From: CAZVED01 sp964626205
GTDB lineage: Bacteria; Patescibacteriota; Patescibacteriia; SG8-24
DNA: 64,000 bases
Reading direction: 5' to 3'
Assembly (NCBI GenBank): GCA_964626205.1
Contig: CAZVED010000003.1
Location: 62,001 to 126,000, forward strand
A model generated the notes under the pieces. It saw nothing but the letters and a program-made list of their open reading frames with translations. It did not search any database and was not told the DNA's origin. Shown here piece by piece: positions 25,929 to 35,576 of this stretch. Made by a program: the position numbers and the translations under genes. Within the stretch, counting starts at the first letter, position 1. Every line of letters starts with the position of its first letter.

Positions 25929-26669
25929 ATGCATAGTCCGCAGGATGACAAGATTGCGCCGTTTCTCGCCCCTGACACAGGGTTGAGCGGTGGAGCTCCC
26001 GCTGAACCGAAGGCCGGCTCCGATAAGGGGTCCGGGTTCGGAGCACTTCGGGTTTCGTTGATGCCGTCGGACGACGCCGAGCATGAACCGGATCTTCGTA
26101 AGCGTCTGCTCATCCTCGCCATCGTTCTTATCGTCGAGACACTGCTCATCGGCGGTGTCTATGTCGTGCTCGATCAGCGTGCGCGTGCCCAGCAGGCAGA
26201 GCTGCACGACCTCCGGCAGCAGCGCACGCAGCTTACGGCATCGATTGCTGCGCAGGAAGCGGCTGCGGATGAGCTTTCTGCGTTTGCGATGCAAGTGAAC
26301 GCCATCACGCCGCGCCTTGATGCGCATGTGTATTGGACCAATATCCTCACGCTGGTCGAACAGTACACCCGGCCATCCGTTCGGTACGAGAATGTCGTCG
26401 GTGGAATCGCCGGCAACATCCTTACGCTTAGCGCCTCGGCGCCGAGCTATCGAGAGATGGCGGAACAAATTCTCGCGTTCCGTGCTGCTCCGATGGTGCG
26501 CTCCGTTCGGGCGGACGCGGCAGCAGCTCAAGCCGGATCCGGCAGTGTCAAATGGAATATGGTCCTCGAAATCGCGCCGGAGGCGTGGCTTCTGACATCG
26601 AAAGAAGCTGTACAAAACCCCGCTGCGGTATCGATGCCGGAAGTGGATGCGGTACCTATCCAACCTTGA
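25929..26669 (+). CDS. pilN: PilN-like pilus assembly protein
   Basis: 246 residues. A long disordered cytoplasmic N-terminus, one membrane helix (LLILAIVLIVETLLIGGVYVV, about 59-79), then a coiled coil (QQAELHDLRQQRTQLTASIA) and a periplasmic-type ferredoxin-like domain. Identity rests on this layout and on position directly after pilM. The canonical N-terminal PilM-binding motif is not obvious. Confidence 0.72.
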   Translation: MHSPQDDKIAPFLAPDTGLSGGAPAEPKAGSDKGSGFGALRVSLMPSDDAEHEPDLRKRLLILAIVLIVETLLIGGVYVVLDQRARAQQAELHDLRQQRTQLTASIAAQEAAADELSAFAMQVNAITPRLDAHVYWTNILTLVEQYTRPSVRYENVVGGIAGNILTLSASAPSYREMAEQILAFRAAPMVRSVRADAAAAQAGSGSVKWNMVLEIAPEAWLLTSKEAVQNPAAVSMPEVDAVPIQP

Positions 26670-26675
26670 CGACCT

Positions 26676-27284
26676 ATGGCAGGCATCATCAAAACCAACG
26701 ATCGAGCGAAGGTTGCGGCACGGTTTCTGCCGCTCATTACCGTCGCGCTTGCCATCGCGTATGGCGTGGCCGCTTATCTGTTGCTCATTCTTCCGAAAGT
26801 GAGCGTGGTGCTATCGGGTGCAAGGACGGAAATTGCGCAGTTGCGTGCGGGTATCGCGGGCGACAGCGTGTACGCCACGGAGCTTGAGAATCAGGTGAAA
26901 GATTTTTTGACGCTGAACACGGGCAAAAAGACGAAAGTGCATCGAACGATGCCGTTGTCCGTGCAGACGCCGGAACTGTTCGTGATGTTCGACACGATCG
27001 CTCGTGACAACGGTTTGAGCCTTACGTCAATCGACACCGCGGCAGATCCCGGTTCCATTGGTCCGGACGGCGTCGTGCCGGTACGCGTCTCTTTCAGCGT
27101 GGCGGGAGGGTCGTATTCCGCGTTCCGGAATTTCCTGCATGGCGTGGAGCAGAATGAGCGTCTTTCCGATGTGCAGTCCATCATGTTCGCGCCGAGCGCG
27201 GGCAGCTACAGCATCGTGCTGCGGACGTATTATGTCGATCCGGCGCTCGCAGCAGGAGCGAAGACCCCTGTTTCGCGACGCTAA
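26676..27284 (+). CDS. pilO: PilO-like pilus assembly protein
   Basis: 202 residues: one N-terminal membrane helix (PLITVALAIAYGVAAYLLLIL), a short coiled coil, then a periplasmic domain with PELFVMFDTIARDNGLSLTS and YSAFRNFLHGVEQNERL, matching PilO layout. It pairs with PilN in the inner-membrane alignment complex. Placed 6 bp after pilN. Confidence 0.75.
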   Translation: MAGIIKTNDRAKVAARFLPLITVALAIAYGVAAYLLLILPKVSVVLSGARTEIAQLRAGIAGDSVYATELENQVKDFLTLNTGKKTKVHRTMPLSVQTPELFVMFDTIARDNGLSLTSIDTAADPGSIGPDGVVPVRVSFSVAGGSYSAFRNFLHGVEQNERLSDVQSIMFAPSAGSYSIVLRTYYVDPALAAGAKTPVSRR

Positions 27285-27296
27285 CCGCTTATCACT

Positions 27297-27581
27297 ATGG
27301 CACGACGCAGCGCGAAAGAACGACAGCAGATCATCATCCTCGGAGCAGTCTTAGGAACAATCCTTCTCGTGTTCGTATACACGCAACGCTCTGCATTCCT
27401 GCCATCCGTCACTCCGACAGGCGCTCCTACGGCACAGGAAACACGCGCAGCTATCACCATCAAGGCAACCGACGAACTGTTCGAGGATGTCCGTTTCACA
27501 TCGTTGAAGAACAACGTTGAACCGACACTTCGCGCAGTAACGACGGGAAATGTCTCGGCATTCAGTCCGGCGGCACCCTGA
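27297..27581 (+). CDS. small single-pass protein of the pilus operon, unknown
   Basis: 94 residues with a basic start, a membrane helix (IIILGAVLGTILLVFVYTQ), and a short polar periplasmic part containing FEDVRFTSLKNNVEPTLRA. It occupies the slot where PilP lies in Proteobacteria, but has no lipobox and no PilP similarity visible. Patescibacteria lack an outer membrane, so a PilQ partner is not expected. Probably a pilus accessory protein. Confidence 0.65.
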   Translation: MARRSAKERQQIIILGAVLGTILLVFVYTQRSAFLPSVTPTGAPTAQETRAAITIKATDELFEDVRFTSLKNNVEPTLRAVTTGNVSAFSPAAP

Positions 27582-27587
27582 ACGTAT

Positions 27588-29336
27588 ATGTCATTAGGAA
27601 ACACCTCGACGCAGGTCCTGACGGTGCTTCTTGAGTCAGGTCGCATCACGGAGGAACAATATAAGGAAGTCGAGCGCTTAAGCGCGGAATCCGGGACGCC
27701 GGCCGAGGATATTGTCGTGCAGCGAAAGTTTGCCGATGACGATCTTGTGGCGAAGGCGAAGGGTATGGTTCTTGGTGTTCCGTACATAGATCTCGTTGGC
27801 AAGGATATTCCATCCGATGTTCTCAACCTTATCAGCAAGGAGGCATCGGAAAACGCGCAGTCCGTCGCGTTTGCGCGAGAAGGTCGTTCCGTGAGCATCG
27901 GAATGATCGACCCTCGCGACCCCGCTGCACGACAGGCGCTGGACTTTCTTGCGCAGACGGCGGGGTTCACTCCGAGCTATCACATCATCACCAAAGCGTC
28001 GTTCGCGTATGCGGCGAAGCGGTACGGGGTCATCGGTAAGGAGGTTGAGACTGCGCTTGAAGCTGCAGAAGAGAAGTACGCCGTGCCGGAGAAGACGGCA
28101 GATGGGCAAGAAGGGAAACTGGAGGAGGTCATCAAAGGAGCACCTGTCTCGCGCATCGTGAGCGTCATTCTCCGTCATGCGGTCGAAGGCGGTGCGTCAG
28201 ACATTCATATCGAACCGCTTGCGGAAGAAACCCGTGTTCGGTATCGCGTGGATGGCGTTCTTCGCGCGGCCCTGACCTTGCCGAAATACATCCACTCATC
28301 GCTCATTTCGCGCATCAAGGTGCTTGCGAACCTCAAGCTCGACGAGACGCGTATTCCGCAGGACGGTCGCATCCGCGAGACGTTCGGAGACAAGGCTATC
28401 GATTTCCGCGTATCCACGCTTCCGTTGCAGGACAGTGAGAAGGTCGTGATGCGTATTCTCGACACGACGCGCGGTGTTCCGACGCTTGAGCAGCTTGGAT
28501 TCCGCAAGCAGTACATCGACATCATTGCCGAAGAAATCAAGAAGCCGCACGGAATGTTCCTTATCACGGGGCCAACCGGTTCCGGAAAGTCCACGACATT
28601 GTTCACTGTCCTCAATATGCGCAACGAGGACGGCATCAACATCTCCACCCTGGAGGATCCAGTCGAGTACACCATCAAGGGCGTCAACCAAGCGCAGGTG
28701 CGTCCGGAGGTTGGATTCGGGTTCGCCGAAGGGCTTCGCGCGCTGCTCCGCCAGGACCCGAACGTCATCATGGTCGGTGAAATCCGTGACGGTGAAACCG
28801 GCGAACTTGCCATTCACGCGGCGCTTACCGGCCACTTGGTCTTTTCCACGTTGCATACCAACGATGCCTACGGTATCGTGCCGCGTCTGACGGATATGCG
28901 CCTCGAGCCGTTCCTCATCGCCGCGACGATGAATCTCGGCATCGCGCAGCGTCTCGCTCGAAAGATCTGCGAACGGTGCCGAGCGGAAACCGATGTCCCA
29001 GCGGAGGTCGAGGCTTCCATCGTGCGCTTGCTCGAACCGATACCGCAGGAGTACAAGGCGCACCTGACATTCAAATCGGACGGAAGGCCACAGTTCTACA
29101 AAGGACGCGGCTGCCTGCGCTGCAACGACACCGGCTATGTCGGCCGTGTCGCCATCGCGGAAGTACTGCGATTCGACGATGCCATGCGGCAAATCGTCGC
29201 CGAAGGGTTCACTACGGAGAAGGCGGACCCGGTGGCGCGAAAGAGCGGATTCCTGACGATGCAGCAGGATGGGGTCTTGAAGGCATTGGAAGGTTTGACT
29301 ACAATTGAGGAGGTGATGAGGGTTACCTCCGAATGA
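27588..29336 (+). CDS. pilB: type IV pilus extension ATPase PilB
   Basis: 582 residues. N-terminal MshEN-type domain (residues 1-150), then GspE-type ATPase: GPTGSGKSTTLF (Walker A, about 327-338), the Asp box TLEDPVEYT, Walker B IMVGEIRDGETGELAIHAALTGHLV and the His box. Four zinc cysteines: CERC near 464-467 and CLRC near 509-512. Powers pilin polymerisation. Only one pilus ATPase is seen in the cluster; PilT is absent from this window. Confidence 0.95.
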   Translation: MSLGNTSTQVLTVLLESGRITEEQYKEVERLSAESGTPAEDIVVQRKFADDDLVAKAKGMVLGVPYIDLVGKDIPSDVLNLISKEASENAQSVAFAREGRSVSIGMIDPRDPAARQALDFLAQTAGFTPSYHIITKASFAYAAKRYGVIGKEVETALEAAEEKYAVPEKTADGQEGKLEEVIKGAPVSRIVSVILRHAVEGGASDIHIEPLAEETRVRYRVDGVLRAALTLPKYIHSSLISRIKVLANLKLDETRIPQDGRIRETFGDKAIDFRVSTLPLQDSEKVVMRILDTTRGVPTLEQLGFRKQYIDIIAEEIKKPHGMFLITGPTGSGKSTTLFTVLNMRNEDGINISTLEDPVEYTIKGVNQAQVRPEVGFGFAEGLRALLRQDPNVIMVGEIRDGETGELAIHAALTGHLVFSTLHTNDAYGIVPRLTDMRLEPFLIAATMNLGIAQRLARKICERCRAETDVPAEVEASIVRLLEPIPQEYKAHLTFKSDGRPQFYKGRGCLRCNDTGYVGRVAIAEVLRFDDAMRQIVAEGFTTEKADPVARKSGFLTMQQDGVLKALEGLTTIEEVMRVTSE

Positions 29337-29737
29337 TCAACGATACGCCTATGGCCGACACAACGAAAAAGAACGTGCTCATCATCGACGACGACTCTTT
29401 CCTTTCAGGTATTTACGCGACGAAACTGGACATCGAAGGGTTCGGCGTCGTGACGGCGAAGGACGGCGAGGAAGGCCTCAAGATGCTGGAGAAAGAACTT
29501 CCAGACCTCATCCTGCTTGACGTGCTCATGCCGAAGCTCGACGGATTCGAGACGCTCAAGCGTATCAAGGCCATCCCTGGCGCCGCAGATATCCCGGTCA
29601 TCATGCTTACGAATCTCGGACAAAAAGAGGATATCGAGAAAGGGCTGGAACAGGGCGCAGTCGACTACCTCATCAAGGCGCATTTCGTCCCGGCTGAGGC
29701 CGTGGACAAGATCAAGAAGGTCCTGAAGATGGCCTGA
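29333..29737 (+). CDS. CheY-like response regulator (receiver domain only)
   Basis: 134 residues, one receiver domain with no output domain. Acidic pocket IDDDS, phosphoacceptor in LILLDVLMP (Asp near 62), Thr in VIMLTNLG and Lys in YLIKAHF. It lies between pilB and pilC with its start overlapping the pilB stop (ATGA) or at ATG 29351. No histidine kinase gene is present in the window. A role in controlling PilB or PilC is inferred from position. Confidence 0.88.
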   Translation: MINDTPMADTTKKNVLIIDDDSFLSGIYATKLDIEGFGVVTAKDGEEGLKMLEKELPDLILLDVLMPKLDGFETLKRIKAIPGAADIPVIMLTNLGQKEDIEKGLEQGAVDYLIKAHFVPAEAVDKIKKVLKMA

Positions 29738-29742
29738 GTCAC

Positions 29743-30951
29743 ATGGCACGCTACGATTACGAGGCACGTGAACAGGATGGCGCGCCGGTAAGCGGCGTGG
29801 TCGAATCCCCGACGGAAGACATCGCGCGAGAGACCCTTCGAGATAGGGGTCTTTTCGTCGTTTCGCTTGCCAAGCAGGGCAGGCAAGGGCTTCTCGCGTT
29901 CGAAATCCCGTTCTTCAACAAGATTCCCATCAAGGATATCGTGATCTTTTCCCGTCAGTTTGCGGTGCTCATGGGTTCGAAAGTGCCGGTTGTGCGCGGA
30001 CTCAAAACCGTCGCGGCTCAGACGCGGAACGAGCGGTTCCGGAACATTCTCATCGATATGTCGTCGGACGTGGAGTCGGGAACAGCGCTTTCGGTCGCCA
30101 TGGCCGCGTATCCGCAGGCGTTCTCCTCGTTTTTCATGAATATGATCCGCTCCGGCGAGACGACGGGCAAGCTCGAGGAAACGATGAATTACCTCGCGGA
30201 CCAGATGGAACGCGACTATGACCTTGAAGCGAAGATTAAAGGCGCGATGATCTACCCGTTGTTCGTCATCTTCGGCCTTGTTGTCGTGGGCTTCATCATG
30301 ATGGCATTCGTCGTGCCAAAGCTGACGGGCGTACTTGCCGAGTCGGGTGTCGATTTGCCGATCACGACGAAGATGCTTATCGCGACATCTTCGTTCTTCG
30401 CGGACTACGCGATCGGTATCATCATTGCCACGGTCCTTGCGGCGTTTGCGTTCCGGTTTTGGACATCTCGTGCGGGCGGACGTGCCATTTGGGATCGCGC
30501 CAAGCTGTATATCCCGGTATTCGGTCCGCTCTTGCGGAACATCTATCTCATCCGGTTCACGCGTAGTTTCTCTACGCTTCTGCGTGGCGGCGTGGACGTC
30601 CCGCAGAGCCTCGCCATCTGTGCGGACATCGTTGGGAACGCGCATTACGAAAGCATGGTCCGCGCGACCATCAAGGAAGTGAACGATGGAAACTCGCTCA
30701 CCACCATCATGGCAGAAGACCGGCTTATCCCGCAGATGATCCCGCAGATGATCTCGGTCGGTGAAGAGACGGGCCGGCTTTTCGAGGTTCTGGAAAAGCT
30801 GACTGAATTTTACGGGCGCGAGCTCGAGAACAGCGTTGCGAACCTGGTATCCGCAATCGAGCCGCTTATCATGCTGGTCATGGGCGGTGCCGTCGGCGTC
30901 ATGGTTTCAGCCATCATCCTTCCGATGTATCGGTTAGCGACAGCTTTCTGA
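29743..30951 (+). CDS. pilC: type IV pilus inner membrane platform protein PilC
   Basis: 402 residues. Two T2SSF domains: the first from IFSRQFAVLMGSKVPVVRGL, the second from RFTRSFSTLLRGGVDVPQSL, each followed by membrane helices (three in total). The motif MIRSGETTGKLEE and its second-half counterpart MISVGEETGRLFEV are characteristic. Anchors the PilB motor and passes pilin subunits to the base of the fibre. Confidence 0.94.
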   Translation: MARYDYEAREQDGAPVSGVVESPTEDIARETLRDRGLFVVSLAKQGRQGLLAFEIPFFNKIPIKDIVIFSRQFAVLMGSKVPVVRGLKTVAAQTRNERFRNILIDMSSDVESGTALSVAMAAYPQAFSSFFMNMIRSGETTGKLEETMNYLADQMERDYDLEAKIKGAMIYPLFVIFGLVVVGFIMMAFVVPKLTGVLAESGVDLPITTKMLIATSSFFADYAIGIIIATVLAAFAFRFWTSRAGGRAIWDRAKLYIPVFGPLLRNIYLIRFTRSFSTLLRGGVDVPQSLAICADIVGNAHYESMVRATIKEVNDGNSLTTIMAEDRLIPQMIPQMISVGEETGRLFEVLEKLTEFYGRELENSVANLVSAIEPLIMLVMGGAVGVMVSAIILPMYRLATAF

Positions 30952-30974
30952 GTTGTGGAAAAGAGAAGAGTCTG

Positions 30975-31011
30975 TTGTCCTTGCGGTCATTTTTTGCTAT
31001 ACTGCTATACA
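30975..31011 (+). promoter_or_regulatory. strong pilin promoter with tandem -10 boxes
   Basis: TTGTCC (30975-30980), 17 nt, TATACT (30998-31003), preceded by TGC (extended -10). A second TGC-TATACA follows at 31003-31011. Leader about 65-70 nt. Confidence 0.75.
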
Positions 31012-31052
31012 AGGTCCTCTTGTGGACAATTTATTCATCTTTCGTCATTCAA

Positions 31053-31067
31053 CCCCGTTTAGGGGAG
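31053..31067 (+). promoter_or_regulatory. pilin ribosome binding site partly within a CCCC/GGGG hairpin
   Basis: AGGGGAG (31061-31067) lies 10 nt before ATG 31078; CCCC at 31053-31056 can pair with GGGG at 31062-31065, which could hide the site. Only 4 bp, so the effect is uncertain. Confidence 0.4.
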
Positions 31068-31077
31068 TAACGCACGT

Positions 31078-31572
<495 letters not shown>

Positions 31573-31595
31573 GTCATCGGTCGCACGAATCCACG

Positions 31596-31623
31596 AAAAC
31601 CCCCGCACATGTGCGGGGGTTTT
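31596..31623 (+). terminator. terminator between the two pilins
   Basis: Perfect 13-bp palindromic stem AAAACCCCCGCAC / GTGCGGGGGTTTT with a 2-nt centre. Confidence 0.92.
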
Positions 31624-31624
31624 C

Positions 31625-31633
31625 TGCTATACT
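31625..31633 (+). promoter_or_regulatory. extended -10 promoter of pilin 2
   Basis: TGC-TATACT directly after the terminator T run; no -35, as expected for extended -10 promoters. Confidence 0.65.
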
Positions 31634-31665
31634 TCAGGGACGACATCCCCATAATCGTAGCCCAC

Positions 31666-32139
31666 ATGGAAAATCGCACAAAAGGCTTTACGCTCATCGA
31701 GCTGCTTCTCGTCATAGCGGTCATCGGACTCATTGGCGCGCTCGCCATGGCCATGATTGATACCGCGCGAAGGAAGCCGCGCGATGCGAAACGTGTTTCG
31801 GACATCAAGGCCATACAGACCGCATTGGACCTGTACATGGCGAGTTCGTCGACCGGATATCCGGCGACGCCGGTCGTTGCACTGGGGGAGCCTGGGGCCG
31901 ATCGTCTTTGTGACACGGGTTGGCAATCACGGGCGTCTGCGTGCGCCGGCAAGGTGTATCTTGAGCTCGTTCCCAAAGCGCCTCCGGTCGCGGACGGTGC
32001 TTGCACGCCAGCGGAGAACGCCTATACGTATCAGCAGACCGGCACCGGCACCGGGTATATCATCGATTTCTGTCTCGGTGGCGAAGTGTCCGGGTACCCG
32101 GCGGGCCCGGTGACGGCGACGGAGGACGGTATCTTGTAA
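31666..32139 (+). CDS. type IV prepilin 2
   Basis: 157 residues. Leader ENRTKG and cleavage motif GFTLIELLLVIAVIGLIGAL, mature Glu5 present. Similar to pilin 1 over the first 60 residues and in the C-terminal half (AENAYTYQQTGTG against AENAYSYSGGDSA; DFCLGGEV against SFCIGGTV). ATG 31666 is used. It begins a run of genes with the prepilin peptidase and minor pilins. Confidence 0.92.
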   Translation: MENRTKGFTLIELLLVIAVIGLIGALAMAMIDTARRKPRDAKRVSDIKAIQTALDLYMASSSTGYPATPVVALGEPGADRLCDTGWQSRASACAGKVYLELVPKAPPVADGACTPAENAYTYQQTGTGTGYIIDFCLGGEVSGYPAGPVTATEDGIL

Positions 32140-32142
32140 TCT

Positions 32143-32928
32143 ATGTCGCTTCTTGCCCTCATCTCCACGTTCGTCTTCGGTACGGTCATCGGCAGTTTTT
32201 TGAACGCTGTGCTTTGGCGGCTTCGGACGGGTGAGTCGGTGGCGCATGGCCGTTCGTATTGCACGACCTGTCGTCACACGCTTGCTGCCGCGGACCTCGT
32301 GCCGCTGCTGAGTTACCTTCTGCTGCGCGGCAAGTGCCGGTATTGCGCCGCACCCATCGGCTCCCAGTACCCCATGGTCGAACTGGCGACCGGTTTCCTG
32401 TACGTCGCTTCGGCGGCAACGGTTTTCTTCGCGCATGGGAACGTGCTTGGTGCCGACGCCCTTACGACGCTGCTGCTCTATTGGTATCTGATGAGCGTCC
32501 TCGTCATCGTCTTTGTCTACGATTGGCGATACATGCTCATTCTTCGCGCGGTCACGTTGCCGGCAACGGGTATTGCTGCGGTAGCCAATCTCGCGCTCGG
32601 GGTACCATGGATATCGTTGGTGCTCGGCATGCTCATTGGTTGGGGGTTTTTCCGCCTGCAAATCATCGTATCCAGAGGTCGTTGGGTTGGCGGAGGTGAT
32701 GCCTGGCTCGGGCTCCTCATGGGAGCCGCGCTCGGATGGCCGATGGTCGTCGTGGCGTTATTCATCGCGTATCTTACGGGTGCAGCCGTCGGTTCGTTCA
32801 TGCTCCTGACGCGGCGCGCGAGCATGCAGTCGCAGATCCCGTTCGGGACGTTCCTTGCCGCGGCGACAGTCATCACGCTTCTTGCTGGTGACGGTATCCT
32901 CACCTGGTACCTTAATCTGTTGTCATGA
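32143..32928 (+). CDS. pilD: prepilin peptidase PilD
   Basis: 261 residues, eight predicted membrane helices. Two CxxC pairs (CTTC about 41-44, CRYC about 66-69) of the methylase-type domain, catalytic Asp in VYDWRYML (about 124-131) and GGGDAWLGLLMG (about 186-197). This is the bifunctional enzyme that removes prepilin leaders and N-methylates the new N-terminus. Three bp after pilin 2 and overlapping the next gene (ATGA). Confidence 0.95.
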   Translation: MSLLALISTFVFGTVIGSFLNAVLWRLRTGESVAHGRSYCTTCRHTLAAADLVPLLSYLLLRGKCRYCAAPIGSQYPMVELATGFLYVASAATVFFAHGNVLGADALTTLLLYWYLMSVLVIVFVYDWRYMLILRAVTLPATGIAAVANLALGVPWISLVLGMLIGWGFFRLQIIVSRGRWVGGGDAWLGLLMGAALGWPMVVVALFIAYLTGAAVGSFMLLTRRASMQSQIPFGTFLAAATVITLLAGDGILTWYLNLLS

Positions 32929-33533
32929 CCGATCAGCGCGGCTTTACCTTGATCGAGATGCTGGTCTCCATGAGCATCTTTGCCGTCATCACGGGGTTCG
33001 TGATGGCGAATTATCGCGTTGGCCAACAAGGTGATGAATTGCGCATCTCGGCGCAGCTCGTAGGGAGCATGGTTCGCCGTGCGCAGACCTCAGCCGTTGC
33101 TGGCGGAGAGATTTTCGCATGCGCTGGCGGCCTCTCCGTCGGCACGGTATGTACTCCGGGTGATGCCGCCGTATGCGGGGAGGGGACATGCGTCCGCGAT
33201 ATCCCACGTGGGTACGGCGTCCGGTTCTCGACGACGAGCGGCGAAGAACGACGGATGACGTATTTCGCGGACACGGATGGGAACCGCAGGTTCGGCGCAG
33301 GCGAGACGGTCCGGACAGATACCGTGAGCTCCGGAAGGTTCGTCGACGTGGTTGCCGTGTCGCCAGCCGACAACGGTGCTCTTGAGATCGTCTTTGTGCC
33401 GCCGCGGGCGGCGGCGTTCTATAACGCCGCGACGGACGTGATTGAGGCGGTCATCACGCTCCGGCATCGTACGACGGGACAAGAGCGCGATGTCCGCATC
33501 AACCGTATTTCCGGACAAGTCAGCATCGACTGA
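32925..33533 (+). CDS. minor prepilin, GspH/FimT-like
   Basis: 202 residues. Short leader and GFTLIEMLVSMSIFAVI with mature Glu5; the body has two Cys pairs and an acidic loop DTDGNRRFGAGE that resembles a Ca2+ site. Length and composition fit FimT/GspH-type minor pilins. Overlaps pilD by 4 bp. Confidence 0.82.
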   Translation: MTDQRGFTLIEMLVSMSIFAVITGFVMANYRVGQQGDELRISAQLVGSMVRRAQTSAVAGGEIFACAGGLSVGTVCTPGDAAVCGEGTCVRDIPRGYGVRFSTTSGEERRMTYFADTDGNRRFGAGETVRTDTVSSGRFVDVVAVSPADNGALEIVFVPPRAAAFYNAATDVIEAVITLRHRTTGQERDVRINRISGQVSID

Positions 33534-33534
33534 T

Positions 33535-34155
33535 ATGCCAAAAGCATACGCGCAACGAGGACAAAGCATGCTGGAGGCGATTGTCGCCATTGGCATCATC
33601 ACGACCGCGGTGTCGAGCGCGTTGACGTTGACGCAAGGTTCCATCAAGGCGGAGTCCGAAGCGCAAGCAGCGATTGTCGCGGCGAATCTTGGGAGGGAGG
33701 CTGCCGAAGTCGTTCGTGCGCTCCGTGACTCGAACTGGCTCGCGGGAAGGGAATTTGATGACGGGCTTGAAGGACCGGGATTCGATTACACTGGTGTACC
33801 TGTTTTTGATGTGGAGACAGGAGTATGGGCCATGGATTTTTCCGCGGATGCCATCGATGACGAAGAGGCGGTCGTCTATCGGCAAGTTGAGGAGGACGGT
33901 ACGGCAACAGTCGGGCTGCATCGTCAGGCGACAGGGCAGCCGGATGGATCGATTCCTACGGCATTTCGCCGGCTGGTCACGCTGGATGCCCTCTGCGATG
34001 ACGGTGCAGGCGGAATAACGATCGCGGAGAACGGATCCGGATGTGGGGTGGGGGAAGGCAAGATCGGCATGCGAGTCCAGATTGACATGGCCTGGCGGAT
34101 TCCCGGTCGCATCCGGAGTCATACTATCGAGTACCATTTGTATGATTGGAGATAA
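33535..34155 (+). CDS. minor prepilin, PilV-like
   Basis: 206 residues. RGQSMLEAIVAIGIITTAV is a divergent cleavage motif (GQSMLE instead of GFTLIE) typical of PilV-like proteins, still with Glu5. ATG 33535 directly follows the previous stop; the upstream frame lies inside the FimT-like gene. Overlaps the next gene by 14 bp. Confidence 0.75.
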   Translation: MPKAYAQRGQSMLEAIVAIGIITTAVSSALTLTQGSIKAESEAQAAIVAANLGREAAEVVRALRDSNWLAGREFDDGLEGPGFDYTGVPVFDVETGVWAMDFSADAIDDEEAVVYRQVEEDGTATVGLHRQATGQPDGSIPTAFRRLVTLDALCDDGAGGITIAENGSGCGVGEGKIGMRVQIDMAWRIPGRIRSHTIEYHLYDWR

Positions 34156-34765
34156 GCCGCAGCAGGAAGAAGAGCAGGACTCCCGAGGGTTCACCTTGAT
34201 GGAGTTGGTTGTCGTGCTCGGCATCTTTACGACCGTTGTCGTTGCGGCGAGCGATATCTTCCTTCTCGCAAGCAAGTCCCAACGGAGGATTTTCAGTTTT
34301 GAGCGTACGCAAGCGGACGCACGGTTCACTATGGAGACGTTCGCGCGCGAAATCCGCTCCGGCGCCATCGACTACGCGTATTATGCCGATCGCAGCGAAC
34401 CGATCGGCATACCGGAGCGCGAACTCGCGATTGTTGATGGTGACGATGCGCGTATCCGTTTCTTCCGGAGCGAGGACGTCGCAGACTGTGTCGATGCCAA
34501 CAGCACACCGTGCCTTTTGGTCGCGGTGGATGGGGGTACACCTGCTGTCATCACCCCGAAGGATGTCGCCGTGCGGAACATCGCGTTCTATGTCACACCA
34601 GCAGCGGACCCGCAGGAATTCGAACCAGACGGCGGCACGTATGCCGCTGATGTCCAGCCGCATGTGACCATCGTGCTGATGCTCGAAAGCACTCGTGGCC
34701 GTGACGGCGAGCGCGCGCTCGTTTCCTTCCAGACAACGGTCGCCATGCGGACCTATAGCCGATAG
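34142..34765 (+). CDS. minor prepilin, PilW/GspJ-like
   Basis: 207 residues. A longer acidic leader (14 residues) then RGFTLMELVVVLGIFTTVV with Glu5. The start ATG 34142 lies inside the end of the PilV-like gene. Family assignment from length and gene order. Confidence 0.75.
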   Translation: MIGDKPQQEEEQDSRGFTLMELVVVLGIFTTVVVAASDIFLLASKSQRRIFSFERTQADARFTMETFAREIRSGAIDYAYYADRSEPIGIPERELAIVDGDDARIRFFRSEDVADCVDANSTPCLLVAVDGGTPAVITPKDVAVRNIAFYVTPAADPQEFEPDGGTYAADVQPHVTIVLMLESTRGRDGERALVSFQTTVAMRTYSR

Positions 34766-34768
34766 CCT

Positions 34769-35572
34769 ATGCGGTCAACGACATCCACGCGCGGTTCCGT
34801 CCTTCTCCTCGCACTCCTCGTGATGACGACGGTCATCATCTCGTCGGTTGGTTTGTCGTCGCTCATCCTGAGCTCTCTGCAACAGTCCCGTGTCATCGAC
34901 AACGCCGTAACGGCGTACTATGCCGCGGAGACCGCCCTCGAAGAGGCTTTGTACGAGGCTGGTATTTCCGAAGACGGTTTGCCGTCGGGTGGGAATGGAA
35001 CGCTCGACAACGGTGCGCGCTGGGAACGGACTGTTATGCCGTCCGAGAGCGCCGTCTACGCCACTGTGGCGCAGGATGACTTTCTCGAAGTCGCGCTGTA
35101 CGACCCGCTACAACCCATCACTGCGACGGATTTCGCGCGCGTCCGTGTATGGTGGGAGGACGACTGCGGAGGCTGTTCCGTCCTGCAAGCATCTTTGGTA
35201 GGATGGCTGCCACAGGACATTCTTTGGGATCAAGACTCTGCAATGCGTATGGCCCGTGAGGAGCAATCAACGGCCCCACTCGTTATTTCGCTGGACGACC
35301 CCAATCGTTTGTATCGCCTGCGCCTCCGAGCACTGTATGCTGACGTGCGCAATGTCGAGGTTCGTGTTTTTAGCGACGCTGTCAGCGTAGACGAGCCAAG
35401 AGATATTCCTGGCCGTATTCGTATCGAGGCTCGGGGCATGTTCCTCGATGCGCAGCAGCGCATTTCCGTGACGCTGCCGCAACGCATTCCCGGCACGGGC
35501 CTACTCGATTTCGCCATCTTCAGCGAATGTTCCATCGTGAAAGGAGGACCGGCAACCTGTTTGAACCCCTGA
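34769..35572 (+). CDS. PilX-like minor pilus protein
   Basis: 267 residues. The N-terminus (RGSVLLLALLVMTTVIISSVGL) is the PilX_N-type hydrophobic helix, lacking a Glu5 prepilin motif, followed by NAVTAYYAAETALEEALYEA, the conserved region of this family. In other bacteria such proteins prime pilus tips. Last gene of the pilus cluster, with ligA 4 bp after. Confidence 0.75.
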   Translation: MRSTTSTRGSVLLLALLVMTTVIISSVGLSSLILSSLQQSRVIDNAVTAYYAAETALEEALYEAGISEDGLPSGGNGTLDNGARWERTVMPSESAVYATVAQDDFLEVALYDPLQPITATDFARVRVWWEDDCGGCSVLQASLVGWLPQDILWDQDSAMRMAREEQSTAPLVISLDDPNRLYRLRLRALYADVRNVEVRVFSDAVSVDEPRDIPGRIRIEARGMFLDAQQRISVTLPQRIPGTGLLDFAIFSECSIVKGGPATCLNP

Positions 35573-35576
35573 TGCT

